From: Platycnemis pennipes
Lineage: Eukaryota; Arthropoda; Insecta; Odonata; Platycnemididae
Direction of reading: 5' to 3'
DNA: 64,000 bases
Assembly (NCBI GenBank): GCA_933228895.1
Contig: OW121848.1
Coordinates: 91,345,470-91,409,469 of the forward strand
Part shown: piece by piece, positions 12,941 to 24,880 of the stretch
Layout of the letters: every line of letters starts with the position of its first letter
How positions within the stretch are numbered: position 1 is the first letter of the stretch
The notes under the pieces: model-generated
What the model saw: only the letters and a program-made list of their open reading frames with translations
Told to the model about the DNA's origin: nothing
Database searches by the model: none
Program-made: the position numbers and the translations under genes

Positions 12941-13085
12941 GTAATTCCTCAATTATTTATTTGACACTACTACTGCCATGGTTTCGACGGTTAACGTCAT
13001 CATCACATGATCTGATCACCTGATGATGACGTTAGCCGTCGAATCCATGGTAGTAGTAATTTGAAATAAATAATTATATAATTAC
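12941..13085. repeat. Fold-back element 1 (145-bp inverted repeat)
   Basis: The two arms (about 12941-13005 and 13021-13085) are reverse complements with few mismatches. The outer part is GTAATT/AATTAC plus AATTATTTATTTGA; the inner part is CTACTGCCATGG, a CGACGGTTAACGTC-type stem and ATCATCA. The centre is CATGATCTGATCACC. The right arm contains CTGATGA (13020-13026), a four-pair stem GACG/CGTC, then GAA and CCATGG followed by TA. This order resembles a hammerhead ribozyme core. The left arm has the same order on the minus strand. It could instead be a simple MITE or palindrome. Confidence 0.75.
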
Positions 13086-14330
13086 TAGTTTACCCTATCA
13101 TTCATAATGAATATCTGCTGAATCCATTGCGTGTAGATTAGTAAAATGTATAACCCAAGAATTGTATAATTTTTGGTGGGAAGATCGTTTAATGTTGGTC
13201 CATGTGATGGTAAAACATCATATTCATAGTGGTTGTACTATAAAAAGATAATAGAAGTATGCTTGCAATGAGTGTAGGTAATAATAAATTTACTGACGGC
13301 GAGTTTAAAAGCCAATGGAATTTTGCCCATTTTTAATGCAAAGTAACTACTTACCTACGAATTCAGTTAATGAATAACAAATAGTTGCTTCTATTGTATT
13401 TATTTGTTAATCAAATTGTTCGCACAGCTGTTTTGCCTCTTCCATTTTCCTAAAAGAACCCATTTATCTTGAAAAATGATCAAGGACTGCTGATAAAACC
13501 AGTTTCTCTTCCCATAGTATTCGAAATATCTGAAAAAAATAGCAATGTGAAGTATTATAGGGTCAGCGATTTATTTTTATCACTCTATTAATTGAATGGG
13601 TGAGGGATTGCGGCAGTAGCGACTTTTCCTACTGCTTCCGCGATACTCGATTTCGTAGTACAGCGAGTGAGTTGGAATAGCAGCTGAAAAGTAACTCTTG
13701 AAAACAGCTACAAGTTATGAAATAGATGCAGCTGTATCATTTACAGGTGCTCCGAAAAAAATGTAGCGCCTTACGAATGATTGGTGAAGGAAATGAAATA
13801 TATTTTTTGCCATCGTTTCCATTGTTTTCTAGTAATTAATACCGAGAATTTTTAAGATGTCGACAGTAAATTTTTTATCAAATATTCCCCGCTAACTTCA
13901 AAGATATTTCGTCGCTCTAAGTAGTGTCGTCACTATTTACTGATTCATAAGTAAAATGCGTTATTTTCTTGGTTTCTGTTGCCATCTTTTATTTAAAGTG
14001 ACTATTTACGTAACCTGCTGGGAATTAGTTATAGCTGCAGCAAGTTCGCGAGTTTGCATTTTCATGTAAATAGTAACAAGATATTTGTCTCTGTAATAGA
14101 AGTTCCCTGAGATCTATCTGATGGAATAATACAATATTAAAATGAATCTTCCTAGATTCGTCCAGACGAATAGGATTGCAAACTTTAGGCGCTTACGTCT
14201 ACTACTCATTTTCTTTCGTGATTTTGCCAGGGAGTACGCATTATAATTAAATCCCGGAAGCCATCCTTTTCACAACTTCAAGTTCAAAGCCAAAGAACAC
14301 GGTAATAGATGTTGACCTTCACAATTTCAC
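13086..14330. other. Unique AT-rich DNA
   Basis: No gene or repeat family is recognised. Frequent TAAT/ATTA words reflect base composition. Confidence 0.4.
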
Positions 14331-14800
14331 CTTAGTCCTCGGCTAATGCGCATGCATCCGAATTTCCCCGTCACTCGTGCAAATCATTTGCGTAAACCAG
14401 GGGAACTAAGGACCCAATTATCCTACCTCCGGGAACGCCCTTCCACGCGCACATCTCTCCCGTGTCTCCGTCCGTCTCGAATATTACACGTCTTCTTTAC
14501 GATCGTCCGGAGGTGACCGAAGGAGACCAAGACGTCGGGAGGGAAGTCGTCGGAGCGGTCTTAGTTCGCCGGCTGCTTCCGCAAGCGAGGCTCGAGATTT
14601 TAACGCGTGCTAGACTCTCTAATCGAGGTAGGACGGGAATGTGGGAATGCGATGGGATTTGAATGGACGAACGCGTGGAACGTTAACGCCGGGATGTCAC
14701 TTCCATTGCCCCCGGGTGACATGTGGCCGTGCCCGAAAGACTCTCGCTCTGTGACAATTGTAAGAGTCATGGTTTGGTGAAAATTATGACTCATGATTTG
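14331..14800. other. CpG-rich island-like segment with AP-1 site
   Basis: CpG density rises sharply from about 14400 to 14720 compared with both flanks. A 66-codon frame opens through it but matches no family. Its downstream edge carries a perfect AP-1-type TGACTCA at 14787-14793, and a related GAGTCAT word lies at 14764-14770. This is a candidate regulatory element. Composition and motif are visible; function is inference. Confidence 0.35.
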
Positions 14801-15312
14801 ATAGATCATCATTATTTTATACCTATATTGGTAGGTTTATGAGCACTCCAACCAATTATCCGCTTTTCCCTCTCTCGTTGTGTCATTCGTTCCCATTCGT
14901 ATCACCTAACTCTACCAACAAACTACGCTATATCCATCTTTAGCTCTTTATAGCGTGTATATTCTCTCATACTGTACCAAATTTCTGTTAATTTTCTCTT
15001 TATCTCACGTCTGCTCACCATTTTTCAGTCTAAAGTACGTTATCTCTAGGATATATCTGTGATAGTAGAATTCTTAACGGTCTCCAACTGCTAAGGCTAT
15101 ATCGCACCTTCATTCTTCTTGAAATTTTTTGTCCTTCCTCGGATCGTTACCATACCAAGCACTTCTTAGTTCGTATTTCTCTTTACTAAGCTTATGTTTA
15201 CCATCATCGTTCTCCGTACTCGATATGAGCGAAAATTAGCTGTCTGTATCGCTCATTTAGAGGCCAGCGGAAGAAGGAACTAAGTATCTTTTTCTCCCCA
15301 AATAAAGAGGTT

Positions 15313-15514
15313 TTACTATGCACTTGTCGTTATTATCGGAGTAATTTCCTATTTATTTTAGTGTTGAGTATCCTGTCAGTTTCCTCTTCTTTTTCCTCAA
15401 GACATTGCGACCATTACTATGCACTTGTCGTTATTATCGGAGTAATTTCCTATTTATTTTAGTGTTGAGTATCCTGTCAGTTTCCTCTTCTTTTTCCTCA
15501 AGCCATTGCGACCA
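15313..15514 (+). repeat. 101-bp tandem duplication
   Basis: Unit 1 (15313-15413) and unit 2 (15414-15514) each begin TTACTATGCACTTGTCG and end TTGCGACCA. They are identical except at 15402 (A) versus 15503 (C). Near-identity implies a recent duplication, a frequent type of copy-number polymorphism; an assembly artefact is the other possibility. Confidence 0.95.
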
Positions 15515-17770
15515 ATGGCACCAATTGCTTAGATTACAATGACACTTATCTAGAACTATAGCGGCATAATTCATGTGAACATTAGTATCCATGAAATGCA
15601 CCGAAACCCGCTACCAAGTTAGCTTAGAGTGTTTCATCACCGGGTTTTCGTTTAATACTTCTGAAGGGTATGCATTTTTAGTTTATCTGCGTTGGTCGAT
15701 CACATCTAGCATTCAAATTTTGAGTAGCACATATTATGTACTAAGCTTGCAGCTTGTGTGGGTAAATCTAACGGTTTTGATGGCGTCGAAGAGTTTATTT
15801 TGCAGGGTTTGGGTTAACTTAGGTTTTCCTTCCAGTACATAAAATTTTTGCATTCTTCTCGCTTGGCCCTGAAAGTGGCTGGAGTGCCGTATCCCACGAG
15901 CGGAGGCATTTGGTTGCTTCATCAAGACTTCCGCGAACGTGATGCTGGCTATCTTTTTATAACCTTTTCCTTTTGCTTACAGTTATTCGCATTTTATTGG
16001 TTTCTGCTAACCCATTCACGTGTAGACTAATAAAGCGCTTGTACGGTGAATTCGAATTATCTTTGAAAGCGTTATAAATTTACCTCTATTCATTCCTGGA
16101 AGTACCAGCAGAGACTCGTCGCCGCATAGTTTGTTATTCAAAAACCATCTGCCTATCGTTACTAATATAGCTATGGCTAACATAGCTGTTCTCTTTCCCC
16201 AAAATGATTTCGCCCTTGAAGCTCGAAAAAGTTACTATTTTCTATATCTGCTTTTGTCATTTTATTCGTGCATGACTTTCAAGTGCTTACCTGAATTGGT
16301 GCAAAAGCTGTTCTCACCCTGGCTAACAATCGCGGTATATTTTATATCAGTTTTTGTTGCCGAAAAATCGGGTTGATCTTCTTGACCTCAAGATCTTTAG
16401 CAGCAATAATCATGTTTGATTTTAATTTTACTCCTGGCTCTGTATTAGTTTGTCCTTTAGCCTACCAGGATACCTATACTGGATATGAAAATAAGAAAAA
16501 AAAGAGTATTGTTTACCTCCATATTTCATGAGAGAGGTTAGTTTGGTGAAGGAGGAATGAGATAGGTTTTGTTCTTGTTTCTTTTGTCGGAGCAATTCAA
16601 TTTAACCTACTATATTGATTTCAGAGTTGACTGTGGAGTATTATGTAAAAATGACTGATCCACTTGTTTTCCAGTACTTAAATCGTCGTTAAATCGAAAT
16701 TTCACAGACGAAAAAGTTTACTCATGATGTGGTCTAAAACAGTAAACCTTTCAAAAAGTGGTGCAAAAAGAGCTGAAACTCCTTGAAGATTTTGTTTACT
16801 AGTGGTCACAGCCAAAGCATACCTTGTAAAAGTTACATAATTGATGTCACGTCTTACTTCGTAACTGTATCCGATTACAAAAATATGTGCCAGGCCATTA
16901 CAAGGCCATTGAGGCCATTACAAGAAAGTAAAAATATTTTCATTATTTTGCGTCGACATGGGCTCCCAGGATTTAAATATAGAACAAAAGTATATCGAGT
17001 TTGATGATAAGTTCCACTGACTAATGAAGTTGGAATGTTAGTGTGGAAAGATGGTACTCTATCTTCACTCGTCCTCTCGTTAGTATAAATGCTTCATTAA
17101 GACGCTTATCAGCTCAGTGAGACAACCCAAGCCACCTTAAAATCGACGAAATAAAGTTTTTATTCGTCGATCGAATGGTACCATTCACATTACCTGTTCC
17201 TTTCTATCTTGATTCATTCTAAGCTGTATGGGGTGTTAAATGAGTAATCGATAATCACTCGTAATAGATGAATATACTGGAAAGGAACATATAGCAAAGT
17301 GTCCAGGAATATTTATGGTTTCGTTCTTTTTTTTCGAAAAAAATTGCATTTGGGGAGTCAAGGCAGACTGATACCAAATACACATATGTGCCATAGATCT
17401 AGGGAGCCACTTTTTGGAACGTTTTAAATCAGCCTCGGGCAGAAGATATAAAGAATGCCAGGCGAAACAGAAAATTGAAAACTCTACCTAATGATGTTTA
17501 CTGATGTAAGGGATTGCTGAAATGAGATATTACGTTTCGAGTAATTGGCCGCAAAATAGTAAGAGCGTAGGTAACATCCTCAGGATTAGGCGTTAAAGAA
17601 CGCGAGAACGAAGGAGAGGTGAGGCGTCAGCTTTATTCGCTAGATCCATCCAGGTGAATAAATAAATCTTTTCACACTTAATATTTTGCATAATTATGCT
17701 CGACAAAGATAACGGTATTCATGTTTTTTTCCGAGGCTTTTGAGGCAATTTACAATGATGGATGTGAGCA
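15515..17770. other. Unique AT-rich DNA
   Basis: No gene recognised. A small direct repeat lies at 16892-16924 (AGGCCATTACAAG twice, 20 bases apart), and a short hairpin GATCTT/AAGATC near 16376-16396. Open frames of 60-83 codons look random. Confidence 0.45.
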
Positions 17771-17779
17771 GATCCTGAT

Positions 17780-18180
17780 ATAAATTACCGGAGCGGGCTC
17801 CTACGCGCGCGGCTCGCGTCAGCTCCGCCCTCTCCCCCCGCCTCCCTCCCCCCGGCGACGGCCGGCCGTGCCCGCCCCGCTTTGAAACTTGCAAACCCCC
17901 GGAAAACTAAAAAATCCTCATAATTGGGAAGCAGTTGGCCGTCCCGAAAATCACGCGTCGAGGCCGTTTATTTTTCCCCTAACGTAACGATTATTTATGG
18001 CCATCGCACAATGCATGCCCGGTCGATAATAACACTTCAGCACCCACGTCCCGCGTTATATTTTGTATCATAAATAAGGAGGCATGGGATGTGCCGGGCT
18101 GTCGCGCAACCCTTCGCGCTTTGTATTGTTCAGTTTCCCCGGAAAAAAACACCGACTGCGGATCACTCGGATACTAAAAA
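17780..18180. promoter_or_regulatory. Isolated CpG island-like block
   Basis: This block stands out from AT-rich surroundings. GCGCGCGGCTCGCG and a GC-rich pyrimidine run (17790-17885) are followed by CpG words interleaved with homeodomain-like sites: TAATTG (17921-17926), TTTATGG (17994-18000) and ATAAATAAGG. Such mixed composition is typical of cis-regulatory DNA near developmental genes, but I see no exon or transcription start. A GC-rich insertion without function is possible. Confidence 0.35.
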
Positions 18181-18312
18181 TCTTTCGCGAAAAATACCTG
18201 TTCGGTACATTTAGTTAGCTGAGTCGGTGGCAGCTGCATCGCTCCCAATGAAAACATTTGGATAACTAAAAGCGATCATTTTTTAGTAGCGTAAACGTTC
18301 GAAAATAGTGCG

Positions 18313-18488
18313 TAGCCGGCTGTAGAGGTCAGGGCGGTAGCAACCTGGCAATCCCGAGTTGGAATCCCGCCTCGGGAAAAGGTGTAGTGGTCGTAAACGG
18401 ATTGCGCCTAGGCTTAAGGTAGGGTAGAACGTACGATGTAATCTTCGCAGTTGAACCACCTTAAAAAAGTCTTCTACTGCTACTGCGA
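18313..18488 (+). repeat. tRNA-derived SINE, family S1, copy 2
   Basis: It starts TAGCCGGCTGTAGAGGTC. The A-box-like part is GGCGGTAGCAACCTGG and the B-box-like part is GAGTTGGAATCCC at 18356-18368. The tRNA-unrelated body ends in a CTACTGCTACTGC tail like that of the 9965 copy. Copies 1 and 2 share several words in the same order, which establishes a family. Confidence 0.65.
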
Positions 18489-18624
18489 GTTTTTATGTGC
18501 CGACGGGGTAAACGAAAATGTATTTATTTTTTAATTACATCCGCTAGAACAGCATTTTTGTCCTTAACCTTGGCGTAGGCATAATATTTTAGATGAATAC
18601 ACATATCCATGTTCTTGTTAGCAA

Positions 18625-18700
18625 AAACAATAATCCGGGCTGGCCTCGAACCGGCGACTTAATGGTTGGCGAGGACCTCCAACCTGTTGCTGAATCTTGT
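18625..18700 (-). repeat. tRNA-like SINE head, singleton
   Basis: On the minus strand the B box GGTTCGAGGCC (plus 18642-18652) follows a possible anticodon arm (GGTTGG/CCAACC). The fold is incomplete, so it is not a functional tRNA gene. A Pol III-derived SINE fragment is the best explanation. Confidence 0.4.
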
Positions 18701-19201
18701 TATTAGTAAACGAACGGAATAGATGTATGCTGTGCGAGATTTGATCACAGAAAACAATATTCCCCACACTGCACGAATGCTGTAGAGGCCTTCTGGGTAT
18801 TTATCTCTTGGATTATTTTTCGTTGAAATTGTTCATATGAAGTTGAGTTATTTAGGAAATTGGAATATCACTAGTGATAAATCTTATTATTGCTTTCACG
18901 TACATATATCCTTGTAATCTTCTACGGACTAGTGAATTCGTATTAGCATTATTTTTTATGATTTTATTTAAAATTTAACATTTATTTCTTAACAAAATTA
19001 TGATCTTACAATGAACTATTGGTCAACCAATTAGTATGTGTAATTTTCCTCTTCACTTCTACATTTTTCACTGCTCGTTCTATGTATTTTATGAGAGACC
19101 ATTCTTCCCATGTAAAATTGGCGAGGTAAAAAAATGGTGGCGTGCAAACTTTTTATGGTGATGGTAGATGGTAAAATTTCTTTGGATGGATTTAGCAGGG
19201 G
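18701..19201. other. AT-rich unique DNA
   Basis: No feature supported. Confidence 0.4.
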
Positions 19202-19546
19202 ATCGGATCGGTGTGGTTGCTAGACTACTGGCTTCCCATCCCTAGAGCCCGGCTCATATTCTGGCACTGGCGGATTTATCATAGGTTTACCGGTCCTTGG
19301 AGGTATACCGGTGGCTTGTGGAGAGCACTTCTAGTCCAGTACTCCGTCCGTCGGATGGGACGTTGAGCCGTGGTTCCCTTGGCCCCTTTCGTAAGAGCAG
19401 GCAGGCTATTGGTGACGCCGGGTTTGCCTCCACCCTTCCTCCGCTCACTGAAAACCCTTTACCTGTACCTAGTTATCCACATATCCTCTCTGGCGCAAAT
19501 GGCCTTAGTTGTCGGTCGCCTTCACCAAATCGTCACAACAACAATG
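19202..19546 (+). repeat. SINE family S2, copy 1 (near full length)
   Basis: The tRNA-like head, with an A box around GTTGCTAGACTACTGG and a decayed B box, is followed by the diagnostic block CCGTCCGTCGGATGGGACGT (about 19345-19364), a GCCGTGG..CCCTTGG..CC segment, a TTTGCCTCCACCCTTCCTCC segment and GGCGCAAATGGCC. It ends with GGTCGCCTTCACC and an A/C-rich tail. The same ordered blocks occur at 28587, 36725 (partial), 45921, and 44013 (minus). Similar GTCGGATG-type central blocks are known in widespread animal SINEs; placement in one of those superfamilies is inference. Confidence 0.8.
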
Positions 19547-19550
19547 TTTT

Positions 19551-20004
19551 TACCATAGGCGCTCATTTCTTTGTTTAATGGCGCACTCATTCGCCGAGAG
19601 ATTAAGTGATACCCGGGTCGACCACCAACATGTTACCCCGCTGCGCTCGGAATACCATGAAGGTACATCTGCCCTAATGCTAATGTTTCGTCCTCTCATA
19701 CCAAATGTTGCCGTTTCGCCATCTGTGCCTCGTGGTGCATGGGGGTCGAGCATGAGAAGTGGAGTGGAAATGACGCTTGACTATTGGGAACCAGAATGCT
19801 TGGCAAACTCTTTTATCTGCTTCCAATCGTATTTGGCTTACGATTCATTGTGCTTTCTGTAAGAGATGACATGTTTTTTTTTACCTGTTATCATTTTTTA
19901 TGTATTTTTTGTGCCGAATAGCATTTATTAGGATTTCGTGGTGCTTACCACGTGCTTTTGTATGTTGACGGGTTTTTAATCTTTATAAGTAAAATTATAA
20001 CTCG
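19551..20004. other. Unique DNA between SINEs
   Basis: The 117-codon frame over 19509-19862 overlaps the SINE tail and has no recognisable domain. Confidence 0.35.
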
Positions 20005-20120
20005 AGCTGACCTCTGTGGCTAGTTTTAAGAATCTCTAACAATAAGGGGTTTGAATTCGGCCTCGGGCGTGGTTGCCGGTTTTTTTGTAGGAATTATGCT
20101 TAGTTTTTAATCAGGTTAGA
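20005..20120 (+). repeat. tRNA-derived SINE, family S1, partial copy 3
   Basis: GAGCTGACCTCTGTGGCTAG, then a B-box-like GGGTTTGAATTCGG (20047-20060) and CCTCGGGCGTGG. The last element matches the CCTCGGGAAAAGG region of the 18313 copy. The 3' body is not recognisable, so this is a 3'-truncated or decayed copy. Confidence 0.45.
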
Positions 20121-20304
20121 CTGATATGACTCAAGCAGTTGTTGGTTCGAGGAAAAGGGCGAGAAAGTAAAAGGAATAGCTGATTACCTTACATCGTGCC
20201 AGACATGGCATTTAATCCATACTGAAGGACGTCAATTTTTAGTTTAACCATCCTATATTCTTTCATACTAATTGATAACAGATTGATATTTTATTGGCTA
20301 CAGA

Positions 20305-20333
20305 CTTCCTGCTTCATCTATTGAAGCAGGAGG
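20305..20333. other. Perfect short hairpin
   Basis: CTTCCTGCTTCA and TGAAGCAGGAGG pair over 12 positions (one G-U) around the five-base loop TCTAT. It stands alone, with no T-run afterwards and no longer pairing flank. It is too short for a typical microRNA precursor. Confidence 0.7.
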
Positions 20334-20407
20334 AAAATTTAATACCACGTTCTTATAATTTACAAACCCTTTCTGTACCTACCCCCTTTAATTGGATTTC
20401 TCTTAAA

Positions 20408-20490
20408 TATCTACGTCTATATAATACCCTGAAAGTCACCATAAAGGTGTGTGGCAGGAGGTGAATCCATACCACACATGCATTACACAT
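20408..20490 (+). repeat. Interspersed repeat family R, copy B
   Basis: ATCTACGTCTATATAATACC is followed by AAAGGTGTGTGGCAGGAGGTG. It aligns block by block with the 24881 copy. The downstream part has diverged beyond recognition. Confidence 0.6.
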
Positions 20491-20499
20491 CATGCATAA

Positions 20500-22560
20500 A
20501 AAGGATTCGTAAAACTATTCTGGTCTAAACTTCACCATTTTAAAAAATATAAAAAAAAGCTAATCACATCGGAGCAAATCATTACAAATATCGGAACCAT
20601 AAATTCACATAAGTGCATTTCCGCATGGAATCAGCAGTTTTGTATCTGATGAAAATCGTCATGAACGGTACTCCTCGTGTTCTGTGTTTTACTACTTGTT
20701 CAAATCTACCAACATTTGTGGGCCGTGGACGTGTGTGTTTCTTAGTAGGAGTACTTTTCCTTTCGGACATACAATATATTAAGCTTTTATCTTAGTGCTA
20801 TAAATATAATTATACCCGATAATCATACTTGGGATAACACAAACACACGCAAAGCGGTCACAGAGTTTCATGTTTTTATAGTGCAGCTTCGTCTTTATGA
20901 GAGCCCCATAGAAAAGGAGCTCTACTTTCTTCGTTTCTCATTTACATGGCACCCATCCAATTTATGTCAATCATTATTTAACGGCTTTCCGTCATTATTG
21001 ATTCAGTTCATGTAACCTTCTTTTATTGCTGTTAAACGCTACATTCATGACCTGTTCGCCATCAAAGTATAAATGAGAGTACTGTATTGGACTCAACGGG
21101 ATATATTTTCGTGATTTCAATACTTTTTACATGATTACTGCCACTCCGTGAATGAATTATTTCTACTTTATGTTGGAGTAAATATTTTTATCCCTTGTGT
21201 TTCCCACTTAATCTTTTTTTCGTACCTGTTAGAGTTACAAACGAGTAATTCTCTTCTTGACTAAGAGTCTTTTCCATTTCTTTTGTACTGATTGTTTAAT
21301 TTCGCTTTGTTCTACCGAGAACCGTGTCCGTAAGAGTGATTCACTGGCATCATTCAGGTTTGCTTTCTCGTATTAATAGCTTTTTTCCGTTTAGAGATCC
21401 AGAGAATAAAATATGTTGCTTGGGCAGTGAACTTATATCCATTAAGGCCGCGCAGAAGGTACATAAAATGGAACAATCGCGGTGACAACGTCGGTACAAT
21501 GTTAAGTAATCGTTTCCGCCGACGCCTAAATAATACATTTATGTCGCGAATAAAACCACCAGATGTGTTTCACTCTACGAGGCCACGACTAGCCGACGAC
21601 ATCACTGAAGAGGGGTTACTTTATTATTACAGCCACACCTGACGCACTCGACTTCCTTAAAATCTCAGTGATATTTTTATTCTATAAATAACTGGCAGTG
21701 GTCACTGAGCAAAGTGCATGTCTTCAGGATTGTTTAACTGGTTTGGGACGTGCCTCTTCTCTTCAGGGCCGACTTCAGGCATGTAATATTTTGTTCGAAA
21801 TAACTCGCATTTTCTTCAATTTTTTTCCTCCTGCTCATTGTAAAAATGCAGATGAGTCCTATATTTCCATGAAAATGAATTTCTCCGTAAATTGTAATGG
21901 TAAAAACAGGAAATTAGGTAAAAGTTGCTTGCCAATAAGCGTGATAGGAATGGAAAAATTTGTTATTAATTCCATAATATATGTATACTCGGATCTGGAC
22001 GTTTTTCTATAAGTTCGATACTCTCCAGTCGTTTAGTTAAGAAAAATTCCAGTGAAAGTTGTAAAAATAATATTTTTAACAGAAAAAAATACTTAAATCG
22101 CTGACAATTTGGTTCTCTCACCAGTTTGCAAATTATTCCTTATTATTAACGTAATGCTCTTCAAACTGATATCGACGACGTGATCCAATTTCGAGACTGT
22201 ACAATTTAATTAGAATAGCACAAACTTTAACACAATGGCAAAAACGTCATCTAAGCCCTAGTCGGGATTAAAAACTACGAGTCTAGGGTTTCCAGGCCTA
22301 TAGTTTGCTGACGTGGCTACCTTGGCTCCAATTTCTGGTTATCAAAAATATCGTTGAGGTGTTTAGTAAATATATCCAATGTATCGTTTTTTAGTAAAAA
22401 GGGTTTGCTTTCTGACCTTGAAGTTGCGTCTATTTTGGATCCTGGTGGTAAATGTGGGGTAGGTTTTTGTGGCATAGCAGGTGAAAGAGGAAGGTGACGA
22501 GCGAGTGTTTTTCTGTGGGGAAGTTTTCAACGGGGCGAATTTGTGGATATGATTAGAAAA
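20500..22560. other. Unique AT-rich DNA
   Basis: About 2 kb with no convincing gene or repeat. Frames of 60-104 codons lack known domains. Confidence 0.45.
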
Positions 22561-24750
22561 AAAATGTTCGTCTTTTGCCGCAGGTGCAAGAAAAATCCGC
22601 TGCGGTAATTAAGAAGGCGAACGAATTGGGGTTAAATGGGGAGAACGCAAGTGTTGCAGGCATCGTATTCATTTCCCATCCCCGTCACTCTAGTAGGCTC
22701 CACCGCCCCGCGCTATTTCCCTATCCCGGCTTCTACCTCGATCCGCTTCTGCCTCTCATCTCCCATCCTAGGAAACCTTATATTCTTCCTTCCAGGCCGA
22801 GAGCCTTAAGCTGATTTACTTAAAAAAGGCGATGAGGCAATTTCTCTCGAGGGGTGATAGGTGCTGCGTTTCTCATTAACTTTGCCCGCTGAGGAATTTC
22901 AAGCTAATTCTCTCCGGGGGATTACGACGGTAGCGGCTTTTATCTTCCGCGGCTATTAATTTCTTGTTTGCTGAGCGGAATTTTGAGGAAATTCCATGGT
23001 GTGATTTTCTTTCCATCGGGGCTTGAAATGCGTCCTGTCGAGCCAAAGTGATTGGAAGCATGATGTCGGTGGAGAGGATTGAAGGGAGGGTCCCAAGCAA
23101 TTGCCTATGCATGCAGCACGAAACGCGTTCAGGACTTTTTTTGTTTTGGTACTCTCTTAATCATGGTGATGTTTTGTTCTACCCTGCTCATTTTCTTCAT
23201 CTCATTCATTTATTCCGTGTGAAAATATCGATCAAATCAATATTCATTGTCTTTTGCATTCTGTAAAGTCCTAGTACTTCGTATGGGAAGTTAGAACATA
23301 GACGTTATTCTATGGATCCTATGGCTGCTTTCTTTGGAAGTGAGCCAATGTTGATGCGGAATTTCCCCCTTTACCTGTCATTCCCTTTAATTTTAAACTA
23401 AGTAACACGGACCTTACACTATTTTTACATGCCTGCATGAATCTCTTAATACGCAACTTATAAGTGTAGTTTTTAAACATCTCATCGTATGTTTGGACAT
23501 AATTAGAATGATTTTTTAGATGAGTGCTGTATCTGACGGATATGGTGTTGGCTATCGTTAAAAAAGCTGTATTATTTATTAAAAATCCGTGTAAATAGTA
23601 AATTACTGGCTAAGAGTGAAATCGGTCGCCTAGTCGCAAACATTTTAATTGCTTACTTGTCGATAACACATTCATAGTGTGTAGGCACCCTTCGTAACTT
23701 GAGAGAGCCTTCACACAGAGGAGTTCAATTCTGTATCCTACCACCCTCCTATACCTCTTGGTTCAAATGACCTCAGCTTACGGTTGTGCCCTTGTATTAG
23801 CTGCCGCTGCTTTTTATTAATCCTCTCTTAAACCTTCCCTTAGGATTTCTTCGGTGGCTTTGGAGGCCCCGAGTGTGTTTGTGTGTGTATGCATCCTGAA
23901 GTTCTGCTAACAGAAACCGTTAACGAAGAGGTCGATGCTGATATTGATCGAATTTAACATCCTCTCTCGCCCATCGAAAATTTTCCAAAAGCGGTTTATC
24001 GGGGAGTGCCTGAACTCGGAGAAAAATATAATACACCCTTATCGGTCCAATGGGATTCCATTTGGTTACTTTGCGTACGGGTCGGTGGCAAACTCGCAAC
24101 CGGCTCGGGGTTGATTAAATTTGCCGATAAGATTGCGTTTTAGGCAGCTGGCTAAAAAAAAGATAAGCAGGAGGCATGAAAATTTGCTTCCCCAAAAAAC
24201 TCCTCGTCCCTAACTCCTCGACCGTGTGCCTAAGTTCCTCTTCTTTTTTCTTCTGTCTCCCCTTTTCATCTTCGCCTTAAGTCGCTCCTTTTCCCACCGC
24301 CAGCCATTCCGAACTACGGACGATATGATCGTAAACATGAGATTAGAAAAGTAGACCGCCGGGACGGACAGATTCAGGGTGGCTCTCTTTCCGCGCTCAG
24401 TAAGGAATCGGAATACATGTCGTGAGGGCAGGGTGTACTGGTGTCTATTCTAGTAGACAACTTGGTATCTACCAGGCTTATAATGATCTATACTTGCAAT
24501 TCTTTTTAACAGAACATACGTATGAATAAAAACAGCATTAAAACAGTATTAGTAATATTAACTATAAATTTAGGAGTCAAGGTACATAAATTCGTAACCA
24601 CTTATTATTTTTATTGATATACCTGTTCATGCCAGTTCTTTCCAAACTTCTTTTATTCGTCGCACAATAGACGACGATTATTTGCCACATTGTAGTAGCC
24701 ATCTCAATAAGCGATAATTTCCGTTTTATGGAAACCTATCTAATATTTTC
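22561..24750. other. Mixed unique DNA
   Basis: 22575-22660 has better coding character than its surroundings: a Lys/Ala-rich short frame just after TTTTGCCGCAG, an acceptor-like sequence. It is too short to call. 22670-22800 is C-rich. Otherwise the stretch is unremarkable until the GATA cluster at about 24 kb. Confidence 0.35.
23990..24170. promoter_or_regulatory. GATA-motif cluster
   Basis: Four GATAA/TTATC words lie within about 175 bases: 23996-24000, 24039-24043, 24126-24130 and 24162-24166. An E-box CAGCTG sits at 24145-24150 and CpG words are interspersed. Clusters like this can mark enhancers bound by GATA and bHLH factors. Motif count alone is weak evidence, so function is unproven. 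Confidence 0.3.
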
Positions 24751-24754
24751 CTCC

Positions 24755-24850
24755 ACCCTTATTGGGGTTTGAACCAACGGGCTGGGAACCTCTAGTTGAG
24801 ATGCACAAGCAATCATCCAAATACTTCTAACAATCCAACGTTGCGGGATC
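24755..24850 (-). repeat. tRNA-like SINE head, singleton
   Basis: On the minus strand a B box GGTTCAAACCC (plus 24765-24775) follows a tRNA-like anticodon and D-arm region about 45 bases upstream. Acceptor-stem pairing is not convincing, so a SINE or tRNA relic is more likely than a gene. Confidence 0.4.
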
Positions 24851-24880
24851 CACTCTAACGTTTATCATCACTTGGCTAAT

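Noticed and set aside
20305..20333. microRNA precursor
   Set aside because: A stem of only 12 pairs, with no extension, is too short.
22575..22670. Possible internal exon after TTTTGCCGCAG
   Set aside because: Short, no matching donor or partner exon, and no recognised protein.
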